Shown here one piece after another: positions 42,810-52,456 of a DNA stretch of 61,462 nucleotides; the first letter of the stretch is position 1, and each line of letters begins with the position of its first letter. The notes beneath the pieces are model-generated. The model did no database searches. It was given only the letters and a program-made list of their open reading frames with translations, and had not been told where the DNA came from. The position numbers and the translations under genes are program-made. The DNA comes from Candidatus Gastranaerophilales bacterium. GTDB lineage: Bacteria; Cyanobacteriota; Vampirovibrionia; Gastranaerophilales; Gastranaerophilaceae. Where the stretch lies: the NCBI GenBank assembly GCA_944327255.1, contig CALVHA010000015.1, forward strand, positions 1-61,462, written 5' to 3'.

Positions 42810-44021
42810 TTATGTTTGATTTTTTAAAAATTTTACAGTAAAGCTTGTATATCTATATGAAACATATATTGCGGCGAATAAAAAGGCTAAGGCAGCACCA
42901 TATATTCCAAATTTATGGAGTATAAATAAACCAATTATCGTGAAAATGGTAGCTTCCAGTTGCATAGGAATTTTCCTTTTTTGATTCCCGCTTGCGGTTA
43001 TGTATGCTCCGTATACGGCAGCTTCTGCAACGCAAATATTTCCCAGTGTGAGTATCAAAAGTATAGGATAAGCTTCTGCATAGTAGCTTTGACCATATAA
43101 TATTAATAACAATAATTTGCCAAAGAGTAGCATGAATATTAGCATTCCTACTGTGATTATTAACATTACTTTTAAATTTTTCTTAAGAATTTTTTCTATA
43201 TTTTCTTTGCTGTTGTTAATTAAATCAGGTAGCATTTTTTGAGTTTGAGCTGCTATTAATAAGCCAATTACAGAAGCAATAGTGAAAGCTGAAAAATATA
43301 ACGCAGCCTGTTCTTTGGGTAAAAATGTTGATACGTATAGTGAGGGAATTTGTGCATATAAAAAATAGGCTATTGTGACCCCAATATATGCCCAGATACC
43401 TTTGTCTATCATTTCACAAAAACGTTTTAAGTGATTAAATACCAGCAAATAATTAATTTTTGCAAAGTATGAGCACTGAATGAAATTGATTAATCCTAAG
43501 CAAATATTCAGAATTAGGAACTTATATAATGATAATTTGAATATATATGAAATTATTGCAATTAAAGAAATACAAGTTGCGTATATTATATTTATTTTTG
43601 CAATAGTATTAAAGGTTTTTGTGGCCTGAAAATAAGGTAAAATAAGAACAAAAAACGTTCCATCAAAAAATGTTCTTATTACAACCATACAAAATAAAAT
43701 ATGACTGTCTAATTTGAAAAAACTGGAGCCAATTGCAATTAATATTCCAATAATAATTGCATTTAACAGGAATAATGATATTTTTAATTTGACTTGTTTT
43801 ACGTTCGCTTTAGAAGATACAAGAATATAATCAGAAAATCCTAAATTAGCAAACATAAAGCAAAATGTTGCAATATTTTTATAACTTGAAAAAAGCCCAA
43901 AATCATATACTGCAAGGTATCGGGCAATGATAAATAGTATTATAGTTCCCGCAATTTGTCTTGCATACAATGAAATTGGATATAGATTTTTTGATATTAA
44001 ATTTTTTATTTTATCCAGCAT
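42810..44021 (-). CDS. Wzx-type polysaccharide flippase
   Basis: A 403-residue polytopic membrane protein with about twelve hydrophobic segments of the MATE/MOP exporter fold. The N-terminal 'ARQIAGTIILFIIARYLAVYDFG' helix and loop resemble Polysacc_synt (RfbX/Wzx) proteins. Wzx flips undecaprenyl-linked repeat units to the periplasm. It starts two bases from the stop of the FrhB-like gene, with GGAAA as SD. Location among glycosyltransferase, polymerase and chain-length genes fixes the role; sequence alone says only MOP exporter. Confidence 0.87.
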   Translation of the reverse strand: MLDKIKNLISKNLYPISLYARQIAGTIILFIIARYLAVYDFGLFSSYKNIATFCFMFANLGFSDYILVSSKANVKQVKLKISLFLLNAIIIGILIAIGSSFFKLDSHILFCMVVIRTFFDGTFFVLILPYFQATKTFNTIAKINIIYATCISLIAIISYIFKLSLYKFLILNICLGLINFIQCSYFAKINYLLVFNHLKRFCEMIDKGIWAYIGVTIAYFLYAQIPSLYVSTFLPKEQAALYFSAFTIASVIGLLIAAQTQKMLPDLINNSKENIEKILKKNLKVMLIITVGMLIFMLLFGKLLLLILYGQSYYAEAYPILLILTLGNICVAEAAVYGAYITASGNQKRKIPMQLEATIFTIIGLFILHKFGIYGAALAFLFAAIYVSYRYTSFTVKFLKNQT

Positions 44022-44022
44022 T

Positions 44023-45198
44023 TTATTTTTCCATTTTTAAAATTTTATATTTAATAAAATCCTTTGCGCAATTTGGTAATAATCTATAAAGTATAATATG
44101 AACAGGAGTTTTTAGATATTTTTTTACGCAATATTTGAGCGATTTGTTTTGCACACATAATTCTTCCAAGAATTCAGTTCTATTTTTGTGAGCTTTTGAG
44201 GAAGTGTAAATATTTGGATTTTTGGGTGTTACTACATCAAAAGGAACTTCTTTGATTTTTATATTGTTATCAGCAAGTTTTAAAAATCTTTGTCCCTTTT
44301 CGTTGTTCACTAATATAATCGAAAGTCCTTTTTTATCATTTAGCGTTTTGTCATAATCATCCACTCCCCAAAAATCACCTATTGTAATATCCGCAATTCT
44401 TGGAATTTTGTTGAATTGACAATTAGTGCATGATTTATTTAATGAAAGATTGCCAAAAGCTTTTAAATAAGGTGACTTTGAACCATCTATACAATATTCT
44501 TTTTTATCTGTATTTATAATTAAAGTATAAAACGAACCCCAACCTCTTTTTTTAGACCTAAAATTTAAATTTACAATTTTATCTTCATTATTTTCTTTCA
44601 AAAATTCTTGTTTATACTTTTCGAATGCCAGTGGACTAGGAGTCCCATGACAAATCAAATCAACTGTAATTAAATTGTCATATGTTTTTCTCAAATATGA
44701 TTTCAACCCTGCAATTTGACAAGGTGTTCCTGAAAAGAGCACTTGTTTACCATCTTCCAGATCTTTTTTTGCTTGTTTAAATGTATCAAGAGTATTTGAT
44801 TGTACATACTTAGATGTATACATCTTTTCAACTTCTTGCAAAGTTGTAGCTCTTGAATGGACAGCTACTATATTTTTATCCCAAATTACTCCATAGACAA
44901 CACCATTTTGTTCCAAAATATATTTTGCAAATGCTGAGAATGCTCCTCCGGAAGCGCTTTTTAATCTGGTATTTTCATCTTTATTAATAAGAGCGTAAGC
45001 CTTTGGTGGATTATTCTTTGAGTCATAATTGTCTAGGGGACAAGTTTTTTCACACAAGCCACAATTTGTGCATTTTTGTTCATCAATTACTGGTTTGTAG
45101 AAGCCATATTTATCTTCTTTGATTGATATTGCTTCCATTGGACAAATGTTATAACAAGCTCCGCAGCCTGTACAAGCTTCTTTATTTAGTTTTTGCAT
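44023..45198 (-). CDS. FrhB/FdhB-family Fe-S protein of the polysaccharide operon
   Basis: A 391-residue iron-sulfur protein. The N terminus carries two [4Fe-4S] ferredoxin-type motifs (C9, C12, C15, C19 and C43, C46, C49, C53). Residues ~70-330 match the coenzyme F420 hydrogenase/dehydrogenase beta subunit domain (LFSGTPCQIAGLKSYL near 156-171, a flavin-binding region), with further Cys near 255. In polysaccharide loci this protein is regularly found beside a polysaccharide pyruvyltransferase; the exact reaction in this setting is not established. It overlaps that gene by 17 bases. Redox reduction of a sugar or pyruvyl intermediate is a guess. Confidence 0.83.
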   Translation of the reverse strand: MQKLNKEACTGCGACYNICPMEAISIKEDKYGFYKPVIDEQKCTNCGLCEKTCPLDNYDSKNNPPKAYALINKDENTRLKSASGGAFSAFAKYILEQNGVVYGVIWDKNIVAVHSRATTLQEVEKMYTSKYVQSNTLDTFKQAKKDLEDGKQVLFSGTPCQIAGLKSYLRKTYDNLITVDLICHGTPSPLAFEKYKQEFLKENNEDKIVNLNFRSKKRGWGSFYTLIINTDKKEYCIDGSKSPYLKAFGNLSLNKSCTNCQFNKIPRIADITIGDFWGVDDYDKTLNDKKGLSIILVNNEKGQRFLKLADNNIKIKEVPFDVVTPKNPNIYTSSKAHKNRTEFLEELCVQNKSLKYCVKKYLKTPVHIILYRLLPNCAKDFIKYKILKMEK

Positions 45199-46387
45199 TT
45201 TGAATAATTCCCTTTATATTTCTTATAATATTTTGAATGAATTTTGGAAGTTTATTGAAAATTATTATCCAAGTATTCCATATACATTTTTTTATTTGAT
45301 TCTTTATTTTTGTTTCTTCTTCAAGTTCAGTTAATCTTGTTTCTAAAAATCTTGTTCTTATTTCTTTCTTTTCTTCTATGTGAGAAGGCTTAATTTCGCA
45401 AATTTTCTCCCAAAATGCGAGAAATTTCTTAGCTTCTTGGGAAATTTTTGGGTTAACTTTTTCATAATCTAAGTTTATAATACAATCCTTTTGATAGATT
45501 TCATTTATATTGTTGATACAAGGTATGTTGAGCCCTAATAATTCAAAAAGAGATTCAAATCTTGGGGAAGCTCCCATATCTTTAGCAAGACAAATAAATG
45601 GTTTATTGAATATAATCGCAAAGCAGGTAGCGTGGAATGAATTAGTTATTAAAAACTTACAATTTTTAATTGCAGCTAACCACTCTTCTATTGCAAGATT
45701 GTTGCCCCACATTTCTATAACTTCTGCATTGTATTTTTTTTGAAGAAATTTATCGATTTTATTATTTTTTTTGTCAAACACGCAGCTGACAATTTTATTA
45801 TCAAATTTCTTAGAAGATTTTTCTGCTAATTCATTAAAATAAGATTTATCCAAAATAAATACAGGATCGATTATCCATTCTGCATTGATATTGAATATTT
45901 CATTACAAATGTCTATACCGTGTTTTTCTCTTACAGAAATTGCATCAAAAGAATGAAGTGATTTTTTCATTTGTTCTACAGTATCAGGAGATGTTTCTTT
46001 CAAAAATTTTTCTTTAGTTACTCCGAAACTTGCAGAAAATGAAACCTTTTTGGCTTTTTCATTTATATAGTCAAAAAGAAAGTATTTTAGTTTGTTTTTG
46101 ACTAAGTGAGGTCTAAATACTTGATCTGAACCTGTAATGTAAATAGCATTTTCCAAGTTAATGTCTTGTAAATCTTTAAATGATTTGATCCTGTTAGTAG
46201 TTTTACAGTATTTATTAATAAAAGGTTTAAATTTGTAGCTAATGCTTTCTTGAAAATTACTAACATCAATCAAGGAAACATCGTTTCCTAAATTTTCTAA
46301 TATTTTGTATAAAGCGTAAGCAGTAAGACAAGCTCCGTAGTTGTTTACGTACCAAAAATTTTGAATAAAAATTTTATTTTTTTTCAT
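45182..46387 (-). CDS. Polysaccharide pyruvyltransferase family protein
   Basis: A 401-residue CsaB/WcaK-type transferase that adds a pyruvate ketal from phosphoenolpyruvate to a sugar. Family motifs seen are the N-terminal NxGA loop (VNNYGACLTAYALYKIL, about 14-30), ITGSDQVFRP near 79-88, VSVREKHG and a C-terminal TNSFHATCFAIIF motif near 243-255. The ketal gives the polymer an acidic charge and can anchor S-layer-type proteins. GAGGAAG precedes the ATG. It overlaps the previous glycosyltransferase by 14 bases and the FrhB-like gene by 17, so the three are tightly coupled. Confidence 0.87.
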   Translation of the reverse strand: MKKNKIFIQNFWYVNNYGACLTAYALYKILENLGNDVSLIDVSNFQESISYKFKPFINKYCKTTNRIKSFKDLQDINLENAIYITGSDQVFRPHLVKNKLKYFLFDYINEKAKKVSFSASFGVTKEKFLKETSPDTVEQMKKSLHSFDAISVREKHGIDICNEIFNINAEWIIDPVFILDKSYFNELAEKSSKKFDNKIVSCVFDKKNNKIDKFLQKKYNAEVIEMWGNNLAIEEWLAAIKNCKFLITNSFHATCFAIIFNKPFICLAKDMGASPRFESLFELLGLNIPCINNINEIYQKDCIINLDYEKVNPKISQEAKKFLAFWEKICEIKPSHIEEKKEIRTRFLETRLTELEEETKIKNQIKKCIWNTWIIIFNKLPKFIQNIIRNIKGIIQNAKTK

Positions 46388-47597
46388 TTAATACTTCCTC
46401 ATATATTTTAATTAATTCGTTATAGTATTTATCTTCAGTGTATTGTGTGATAGCTTTTTGATAACCATTTTTACCGTGTTGCACAGAGAGTTCGGGATTG
46501 TTCCAATATTTCAGAATACAGTTTTTTAATTCTTCTATGTTTCCGGGTTCGAATAATAAACCGTTAATATTATCTTCAACAATTTCCGGAATACCTCCAA
46601 TATTTGAAGCAATTACAGGTTTTCCATTAATAAATGATTCGATATTTGTCATCCCAAAAATTTCAAAACAATTACTAGGTAGAACGGTTGAAATACAATT
46701 TTGATAGATGTCAGTTATTTCTTCTCTATTTTTAAATCCTAAAAATTCAATATTATCTAAATTATTTTCTTGTGCATAAATTTTAAGATTATTTTCTTCA
46801 GCCCCTGTTCCCACAATTTTTAAATTTATATCCTTAGGTAAATCTTTCATTGCTTCAAGTAGATATTTTACACCTTTTTCTTTTGAAAGTCTTCCTACGT
46901 ATAAAAAATAGCCTTTATTTGTATATTTTGGTGCCGTTTTTAATTCTTCATTAGATAAAAAATTATTAATAGTAATAATTTGGTTTGCATTGATTCCCAT
47001 ATTTGCATTAGTAATCACTTTTTTTAATGCATCGCTTGGAGTTATAAATTTGTTTATATATTTAAGATTGTATGAATCTATATATGCTGCAATCGCTCTT
47101 CTTATACTTGCTTCAATACTCTTTTTTGCACATTTATTGCTTATGCAAGGTAAAAAATTCTTATTTTTGCAATACTGCTCTTTACATATTACTTTATCTT
47201 TATACATAAGTGTTGCGGCTGGACAACATCTTGCATCATGGATTGTTAATATTTTAGGGATATTTATATCGGTATTGAAAATAGCACTTGATAGACCCCA
47301 ATAACTTTGAAAATGAATTATATCAGGTTGAATAATTTTTACAAATTTTTTTAAATCTTTTTTAGCTTGGTAATTAGAATAATATTTAATAGGATTTCTT
47401 AGATAATCTTTAGTGCCGGAGTAGTATGGTGTGAAAAATTCTGCATATTTATAATTGTTTTCAAAATAGGGCTTTTTATCCATAGCCCAATAAAAAACTT
47501 GATATCCATATTTTTCTAATATTTTATATGTATCATAAGCTATTTTTTGACCACCTCCCAATGGCGAAAATAAAGAATCAACTATTAATATTTTCAT
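46374..47597 (-). CDS. GT4-family glycosyltransferase
   Basis: A 407-residue GT-B fold glycosyltransferase. The N-terminal GGGQKIAYDTYKIL loop (about 14-27) binds the acceptor region, and the C-terminal donor domain has YVGRLSKEKGVKYLLEA (about 230-246) and EIFGMTNIESFINGKPVIAS, with the EX7E-type glutamates near 320-330. The middle contains a cluster of Cys (CPAATLMYKDKVICKEQYC) of unknown role that is typical of a subgroup of GT4 enzymes. GAGGTAAC SD. It overlaps the polymerase gene by 20 bases. Sugar specificity unknown. Confidence 0.88.
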   Translation of the reverse strand: MKILIVDSLFSPLGGGQKIAYDTYKILEKYGYQVFYWAMDKKPYFENNYKYAEFFTPYYSGTKDYLRNPIKYYSNYQAKKDLKKFVKIIQPDIIHFQSYWGLSSAIFNTDINIPKILTIHDARCCPAATLMYKDKVICKEQYCKNKNFLPCISNKCAKKSIEASIRRAIAAYIDSYNLKYINKFITPSDALKKVITNANMGINANQIITINNFLSNEELKTAPKYTNKGYFLYVGRLSKEKGVKYLLEAMKDLPKDINLKIVGTGAEENNLKIYAQENNLDNIEFLGFKNREEITDIYQNCISTVLPSNCFEIFGMTNIESFINGKPVIASNIGGIPEIVEDNINGLLFEPGNIEELKNCILKYWNNPELSVQHGKNGYQKAITQYTEDKYYNELIKIYEEVLNEKK

Positions 47598-49029
47598 TGT
47601 TACCTCTTAGATCTTTTTTTATATTATATACAAAACCTAATGTTATCCCAAATACAACTAAACCATAAGGAAACCATAATTGTGAATCATAAAAAGAAAA
47701 TATTATATAAATTAATACGAAATATTTTAAACTGTAAGCAAAATTATACAAGTTATTTTTTGTATATCGTAATATTTTATTTATTGACTTGAAAACTGAA
47801 ATAAAAAATGCATATAATAATACAATTCCTATTAAACCGGATTCAGGTAAATAGTTGAAAAATATATTTGGTGTGCTTAGATATGTATCTTTGCCTTTTA
47901 ACATTGCCATTTCAATTTCTGGTGTTAGGATAACTGGAGAATTTTGAATTTGTTTAAATACACTTGTCCCTAAATTGCTTGGTCCAACACCTAATAATGG
48001 ATTATTCAGAAATATTATAAATTCATTTATAATATCTATTAATCGCCTTCCTAAGGATTGTTCTGCCATAATTAAAAGGTTAATATCAGAAAAAGTTTTT
48101 AATACCGCTTGAATCCTTAGTAATACATTATTTGTTGTATCTATAGAAATAAAATAGCAGTAAAAACAGTACATTAAAACTAAAGCAAAAAAGAATAAAC
48201 AAGTAGTTTTAAATGAAAATTTTATTTTTATTCCATTTTCTATTAATATATATGTAAAGGTTATAATTATATTTAAAATTAAATATATAGGAGAAAAGGT
48301 TCCAATTATTAATCCCCAGGCTACTAATGGCATTAAAATTTTTAGAATTTTATTTAATATTTTATTAGCTGTTATTTTTAAATTTGAAAAAGATGTTTTA
48401 TATATAAAAGGTAAAAAAGCTCCTATAAAAGCTGCCAAATAACTCGGTTCTTCAAAAACACTGTGTATGCGAGGAAAATCACCAATCATTACTTCTAATT
48501 CACTTAAATCTTTCATGAAAAGGCGTTTATTAACAAAAAAATTAAAAATAGATTTAAAAATTTCAATATCAAAATAAAATGCAATAAAATTAAAAATACC
48601 CCATAGCATTATTCCCCAAACAAAAATGTATAAAAATTTAAAGGTTTTTTGATTTTTAAAATATTTAGCAAAAATAAACCCTAGCAGGAATGGTAAAAAA
48701 ACATTTATAAATCTGATAAATATACTTAAAAATGGTTTTATAAAACCATTATTACCTAACAATGTGTGAGCTAGAGAAATAAATATTAACCACGCAAAAT
48801 ACATAAATAAAAATTTTGTTGCTCGAAAGTTTAATAATGCTGTAAAATTTTTATTAAAATATTGAAAATTAAAAATTATACAGTACAGAGTGCAAAGAAT
48901 CATTAATATAAAATATACTGTTATACAAAAATTGTTAATGGCTATTGGTAATGCAAATGCAGGCATAAAAAGTGCAATCATTGTTATTAATAATAAATAT
49001 TTATATATATTCAAATGCAACTTTATCAA
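47578..49029 (-). CDS. Wzy-type O-antigen/exopolysaccharide polymerase
   Basis: A 483-residue membrane protein with about eleven to twelve hydrophobic segments and one large periplasmic loop (about 330-400). The loop contains GVGPSNLG, close to the Wzy_C/O-antigen-ligase pattern HNxxL or GxGP. Wzy joins repeat units in the periplasm. The start is uncertain: the frame opens with TTG codons (49029, 49020, 49014) and the first ATG is at 48981; AGGAG lies very close to the first TTG. The assignment rests on topology, the GxGP motif and position among wzx/wzz genes. Confidence 0.82.
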   Translation of the reverse strand: MIKLHLNIYKYLLLITMIALFMPAFALPIAINNFCITVYFILMILCTLYCIIFNFQYFNKNFTALLNFRATKFLFMYFAWLIFISLAHTLLGNNGFIKPFLSIFIRFINVFLPFLLGFIFAKYFKNQKTFKFLYIFVWGIMLWGIFNFIAFYFDIEIFKSIFNFFVNKRLFMKDLSELEVMIGDFPRIHSVFEEPSYLAAFIGAFLPFIYKTSFSNLKITANKILNKILKILMPLVAWGLIIGTFSPIYLILNIIITFTYILIENGIKIKFSFKTTCLFFFALVLMYCFYCYFISIDTTNNVLLRIQAVLKTFSDINLLIMAEQSLGRRLIDIINEFIIFLNNPLLGVGPSNLGTSVFKQIQNSPVILTPEIEMAMLKGKDTYLSTPNIFFNYLPESGLIGIVLLYAFFISVFKSINKILRYTKNNLYNFAYSLKYFVLIYIIFSFYDSQLWFPYGLVVFGITLGFVYNIKKDLRGNNENINS

Positions 49030-49065
49030 CGCTCCTTTAATTTATATTAATGAATTTAAAATAAC

Positions 49066-49977
49066 TTAAGTTCTCCATAGTGGAATTTGTATGCCAAATA
49101 TAAATAATGTTAAATATCTCCTATGTTTATAATACCTATACTTAAATCTAAAAAGGAAATGTAAATCTAGAGTACAGTTAATTACAGAACAATTTTTGGT
49201 GATATTAAGAAAAGGATTTGCTATAATTGTTTTAGTAGAAAAACACTTCTTTAGTAGTGTTTTTAGTTTATATTTATGTTTATTTCTCAAAAAATAATCA
49301 ATATTGCTTTTTACCCAACTACCACCGAACCAATGTATTGTTACAGTGTCATCCTCAATGCAATCCTTATTAAAGGTTTCACCGACTCGCATTGGAATAA
49401 AATAGCGTTCAGGATATATCGATATATCTTTTAACTCAATTATTGTTTGCAATGCTTTTTCAGGAGCTGTTATTTCTCCATACTTTTTTTCTAAAACATA
49501 TTGAAAGATTTGTGGCATTGTGTATAAAGGTAACTTCCAGATGTCATTATTATAAAAATTTAAAATATCTTTTAATATTTCATTTCCAGCTTCAGATCCT
49601 AATATAGCTGGTTCTAGAATGTTTTTATTAGTCTTTGTATCATTTTGAATTCCTACAAAAGCTTTATTATGTAAAAAATTATCGAAATTTTTAAAAGTTG
49701 AAACATCTGTATCTAAATATATGCCACCATGATCATATAAAACTTTAACTCGGATATAATCGGCAATATAGGCATATAATTTATTTTCATATGCAATGCG
49801 AAACCACAAATTATTTTCTAATTCTTTTTTAAAATTAAAATGCTCAACACTATTTTCATTAATTTCAATTATTTCATACTCTGGGCACTTTTCCAACCAG
49901 GATAAAATACAAAGATTCACATCCCTTCTTTTTTTTTCATTAGCTCCCCATACATAAAATATTCGTTTTGGAATCAT
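49066..49977 (-). CDS. GT32-family glycosyltransferase (OCH1/capsule type)
   Basis: A 303-residue enzyme with the DXD-containing motif GGIYLDTD (84-91) and N-terminal IPKRIFYVW, both typical of the Gly_transf_sug/GT32 family. A segment RVGETF...TIHWFGGSW (about 200-225) includes the family's conserved HxxxGSW element. Such enzymes add mannose, galactose or glucose units in capsule and LPS synthesis; the donor is not readable. It joins the upstream GT4 gene by an ATGA overlap. The C-terminal 50 residues are basic and may sit on the membrane surface. Confidence 0.87.
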   Translation of the reverse strand: MIPKRIFYVWGANEKKRRDVNLCILSWLEKCPEYEIIEINENSVEHFNFKKELENNLWFRIAYENKLYAYIADYIRVKVLYDHGGIYLDTDVSTFKNFDNFLHNKAFVGIQNDTKTNKNILEPAILGSEAGNEILKDILNFYNNDIWKLPLYTMPQIFQYVLEKKYGEITAPEKALQTIIELKDISIYPERYFIPMRVGETFNKDCIEDDTVTIHWFGGSWVKSNIDYFLRNKHKYKLKTLLKKCFSTKTIIANPFLNITKNCSVINCTLDLHFLFRFKYRYYKHRRYLTLFIFGIQIPLWRT

Positions 49978-51083
49978 TTTATATTCTCCTGTTGATATAT
50001 TAATTTAAAAGTTTCTGCAATCATTTTTTCTGAAGTAAAATGCGCTTCATAAAGATTTCTACTATTTTGACCTAATTGTACTAGTTGAAAGCGATTGTTC
50101 CAAAGCTCTTTAAGCCTGTTTTTTAAAATATCTTTATTACCTCTAGGAATTGGATATCCATTATTATTTATTAACTCTGAACATCCTCCAACATCTGATA
50201 CCAAAATTGGTAATCCTGCACGTATTGCTTCGATTATACCAATCGGCAATCCTTCCCAATTAGAAATAAGTGAATAAACGTCATAATTTTTTAATATCGG
50301 GGTTACATCTGATATTTCACCACAATATTTGATATTTAAGCAATTGCAACTTTTAATTAAAGTCAATACTTTTTCTAAATCTTCTCCATATCCGTACAAA
50401 TCAAGTTGTATATTTAGTCCTTCTTGATTAAGCTCGTTAATGGCTTTAATTAGTGTATATGGATCTTTTTGAGGGCAAAATCTTGATATCATTACAATTT
50501 TTAATTTATCTGTAGAAAAATCTTTTTTTCTATATTCATCACCTATATCATCAAGTCCATTATGTATCGTAACTAACTTGTTTTTAAAAATAGGCATTAC
50601 TTTTAATGCTATTTGTCTATCATATTCTGATACACAAATTATTTTTTTTGTGAAAATTGCTAAAAATGTTTCTAAAATTTTATAAAAATTTTGCTTACTT
50701 CTCGAAATTCCATCTGTGAAAGCCCAGCCATGAGCCGTAAAAATAACAGGTTTGAACATTAATGCCCCACAAATTCTGCCAACAATCCCTCCTGTTGTGG
50801 AGTTGCAGTGAATTATGTCTGGTTTTATTCTCTTTATTATTTTTAAAGTCTGTAAATTTGAATTAATATGAGTTTTTAAATCAAAAATACTATTTGTCAT
50901 TGGTATAAAATAAATATTATTTTTTAAGCCTAATTTTTCTAATTCCTGAGAAAAGTACCCACTACTGGACATAATAAAATAAGGTTCATAATCTTTTGGT
51001 AAATGTGTTACAATTTCCAATAAATATTTAGAAACGCCTCCTAAATCTGCTTTGGTTAAAATATATAATATCTTTTTAGCCAT
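49974..51083 (-). CDS. GT4-family glycosyltransferase
   Basis: A 369-residue GT-B enzyme. The N-terminal ADLGGVSKYLLEI loop (about 12-24) and the C-terminal IVMISRFCPQKDPYTLIKAI (about 190-209) and NWEGLPIGIIEAIRAGLPILVSD motifs, with EX7E glutamates in EGLPIGIIE, are classical GT4. It likely adds the second sugar to the undecaprenyl-linked repeat unit after the priming enzyme upstream. SD AGGAGG lies within the last codons of the priming transferase, so the two genes overlap by eight bases and are coupled. Sugar unknown. Confidence 0.9.
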   Translation of the reverse strand: MAKKILYILTKADLGGVSKYLLEIVTHLPKDYEPYFIMSSSGYFSQELEKLGLKNNIYFIPMTNSIFDLKTHINSNLQTLKIIKRIKPDIIHCNSTTGGIVGRICGALMFKPVIFTAHGWAFTDGISRSKQNFYKILETFLAIFTKKIICVSEYDRQIALKVMPIFKNKLVTIHNGLDDIGDEYRKKDFSTDKLKIVMISRFCPQKDPYTLIKAINELNQEGLNIQLDLYGYGEDLEKVLTLIKSCNCLNIKYCGEISDVTPILKNYDVYSLISNWEGLPIGIIEAIRAGLPILVSDVGGCSELINNNGYPIPRGNKDILKNRLKELWNNRFQLVQLGQNSRNLYEAHFTSEKMIAETFKLIYQQENIK

Positions 51084-52449
51084 GGCGTCCTCCTAATGCT
51101 AGAAATACTGCTTTAACAAGGATGCAGATTTCCCATATTACATTTCGGTTTTTCAAATAATACAAATCATATTGGAGTTTTTCTGCGATATCATCATTAT
51201 TTATACAGTGCCCTTGGTTAATTTGAGCCCATCCAGTCCAGCCTGTTTTTACCCATTGTCTGCATGGATAATACGGTATTTCTTTTGAGTAGAGTTTTAC
51301 TAAATCAACCCATTCTGTTCTTGGTCCAACTATAGACATTTCGCCTTTTAAAATATTTATCATTTGTGGGATTTCATCAAATCTGGCTTTTCTTACAAAT
51401 TTACAAAATGGTATAACTCTATCATCTTCGTCCTGATTCTCTGCATAACCTCCGTGTTTTACATCTTTAGGAACATAATTGTTTGCATACATTGTTCTGA
51501 GTTTATAGCATTTAAATATTTGTCCGCCTTTCCCTACTCGTTCTTGTGTATATATCGGGCTGCCTCCATCCGTAAGTTTTACTCTTATCCCAATATATAA
51601 TAATATTGGAAAGGTTATTATTAAAATTATCAAGGCTGAAACTATATCAAATACTCGTTTAGAAAAGTCATAAACTTTTGAGCGTTTATTCATAAAATCA
51701 TAAAATAATGTATTAATGGACAATCTATCAACAAATAATTTGCCTGTCACCAGTTCATAAAAATCTGACATTTTATAAACATTCACATCATCAGGAATAT
51801 TTAAAATCATGTCCGTAAGAAGAGTCTCTTCCATTCTGCGTTTTATTGAGATAATAACTATATCTATTTTGTTTTCTGTAATTATTCTTCTAAGATTTAG
51901 CGGTTGTTTGAATATTTTGTGGTTACTATCTTCAATAACTTCTTGTGTTAAATCCGTATCTTCTACAAATCCGGAAATATTCATCCTCAAAGCTTTTTTA
52001 TTAATTATTTCATTTGCAATAAGCTTTGCATCTCTGTTTGTACCGATTATCAAAACATTTTTTTCTTTTTTCCAATTGAATAAATAAAAATGAAAAATAG
52101 TTCTATAAATTTTTAGGGCAACAAATATCGTAAAAATGTTAGCAAGTAAAAATTTAATAGCAGAAAATAATTCACAGTCAAAAAACAAAACCAGCCCGGC
52201 AAGAATATGTGCAAAAATTATCCCTTCAAAGAGTAAGTATGCATTTTTTTTAGTTATATTAAATTCTCTGATTTTGTAATTTGCTTTTAAAAATAATGTA
52301 ATTATACCGCTCGCAGAGATTAGTAAAACTGTGAGTAAATAAAATTGTGGTGGCAAATTAAAATATTCATACCACATTGTTGTTGATATTATTAAAATCA
52401 TCAAATCAAATAAAAACATTATTAAAATTGATCTAGATAATATTTTCAT
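51076..52449 (-). CDS. Undecaprenyl-phosphate phosphoglycosyltransferase (WbaP/WcaJ type, priming enzyme)
   Basis: Starts repeat-unit synthesis by moving a sugar phosphate onto undecaprenyl phosphate. About 457 residues: four N-terminal membrane segments, a CoA-binding-like domain (about 130-250), a re-entrant membrane helix (KRVFDIVSALIILI, near 260) and the bacterial sugar transferase domain, with YTQERVGKGGQIFKCYKLRTM and a VGPRTEW motif. This is the long PGT form. An earlier TTG at 52473 is in frame, but the ATG at 52449 is only seven bases past the exporter stop and has AGAAAGA before it, so it is preferred. Overlaps the GT4 gene by eight bases. Confidence 0.9.
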   Translation of the reverse strand: MKILSRSILIMFLFDLMILIISTTMWYEYFNLPPQFYLLTVLLISASGIITLFLKANYKIREFNITKKNAYLLFEGIIFAHILAGLVLFFDCELFSAIKFLLANIFTIFVALKIYRTIFHFYLFNWKKEKNVLIIGTNRDAKLIANEIINKKALRMNISGFVEDTDLTQEVIEDSNHKIFKQPLNLRRIITENKIDIVIISIKRRMEETLLTDMILNIPDDVNVYKMSDFYELVTGKLFVDRLSINTLFYDFMNKRSKVYDFSKRVFDIVSALIILIITFPILLYIGIRVKLTDGGSPIYTQERVGKGGQIFKCYKLRTMYANNYVPKDVKHGGYAENQDEDDRVIPFCKFVRKARFDEIPQMINILKGEMSIVGPRTEWVDLVKLYSKEIPYYPCRQWVKTGWTGWAQINQGHCINNDDIAEKLQYDLYYLKNRNVIWEICILVKAVFLALGGRHG

Positions 52450-52456
52450 TCTTTCT

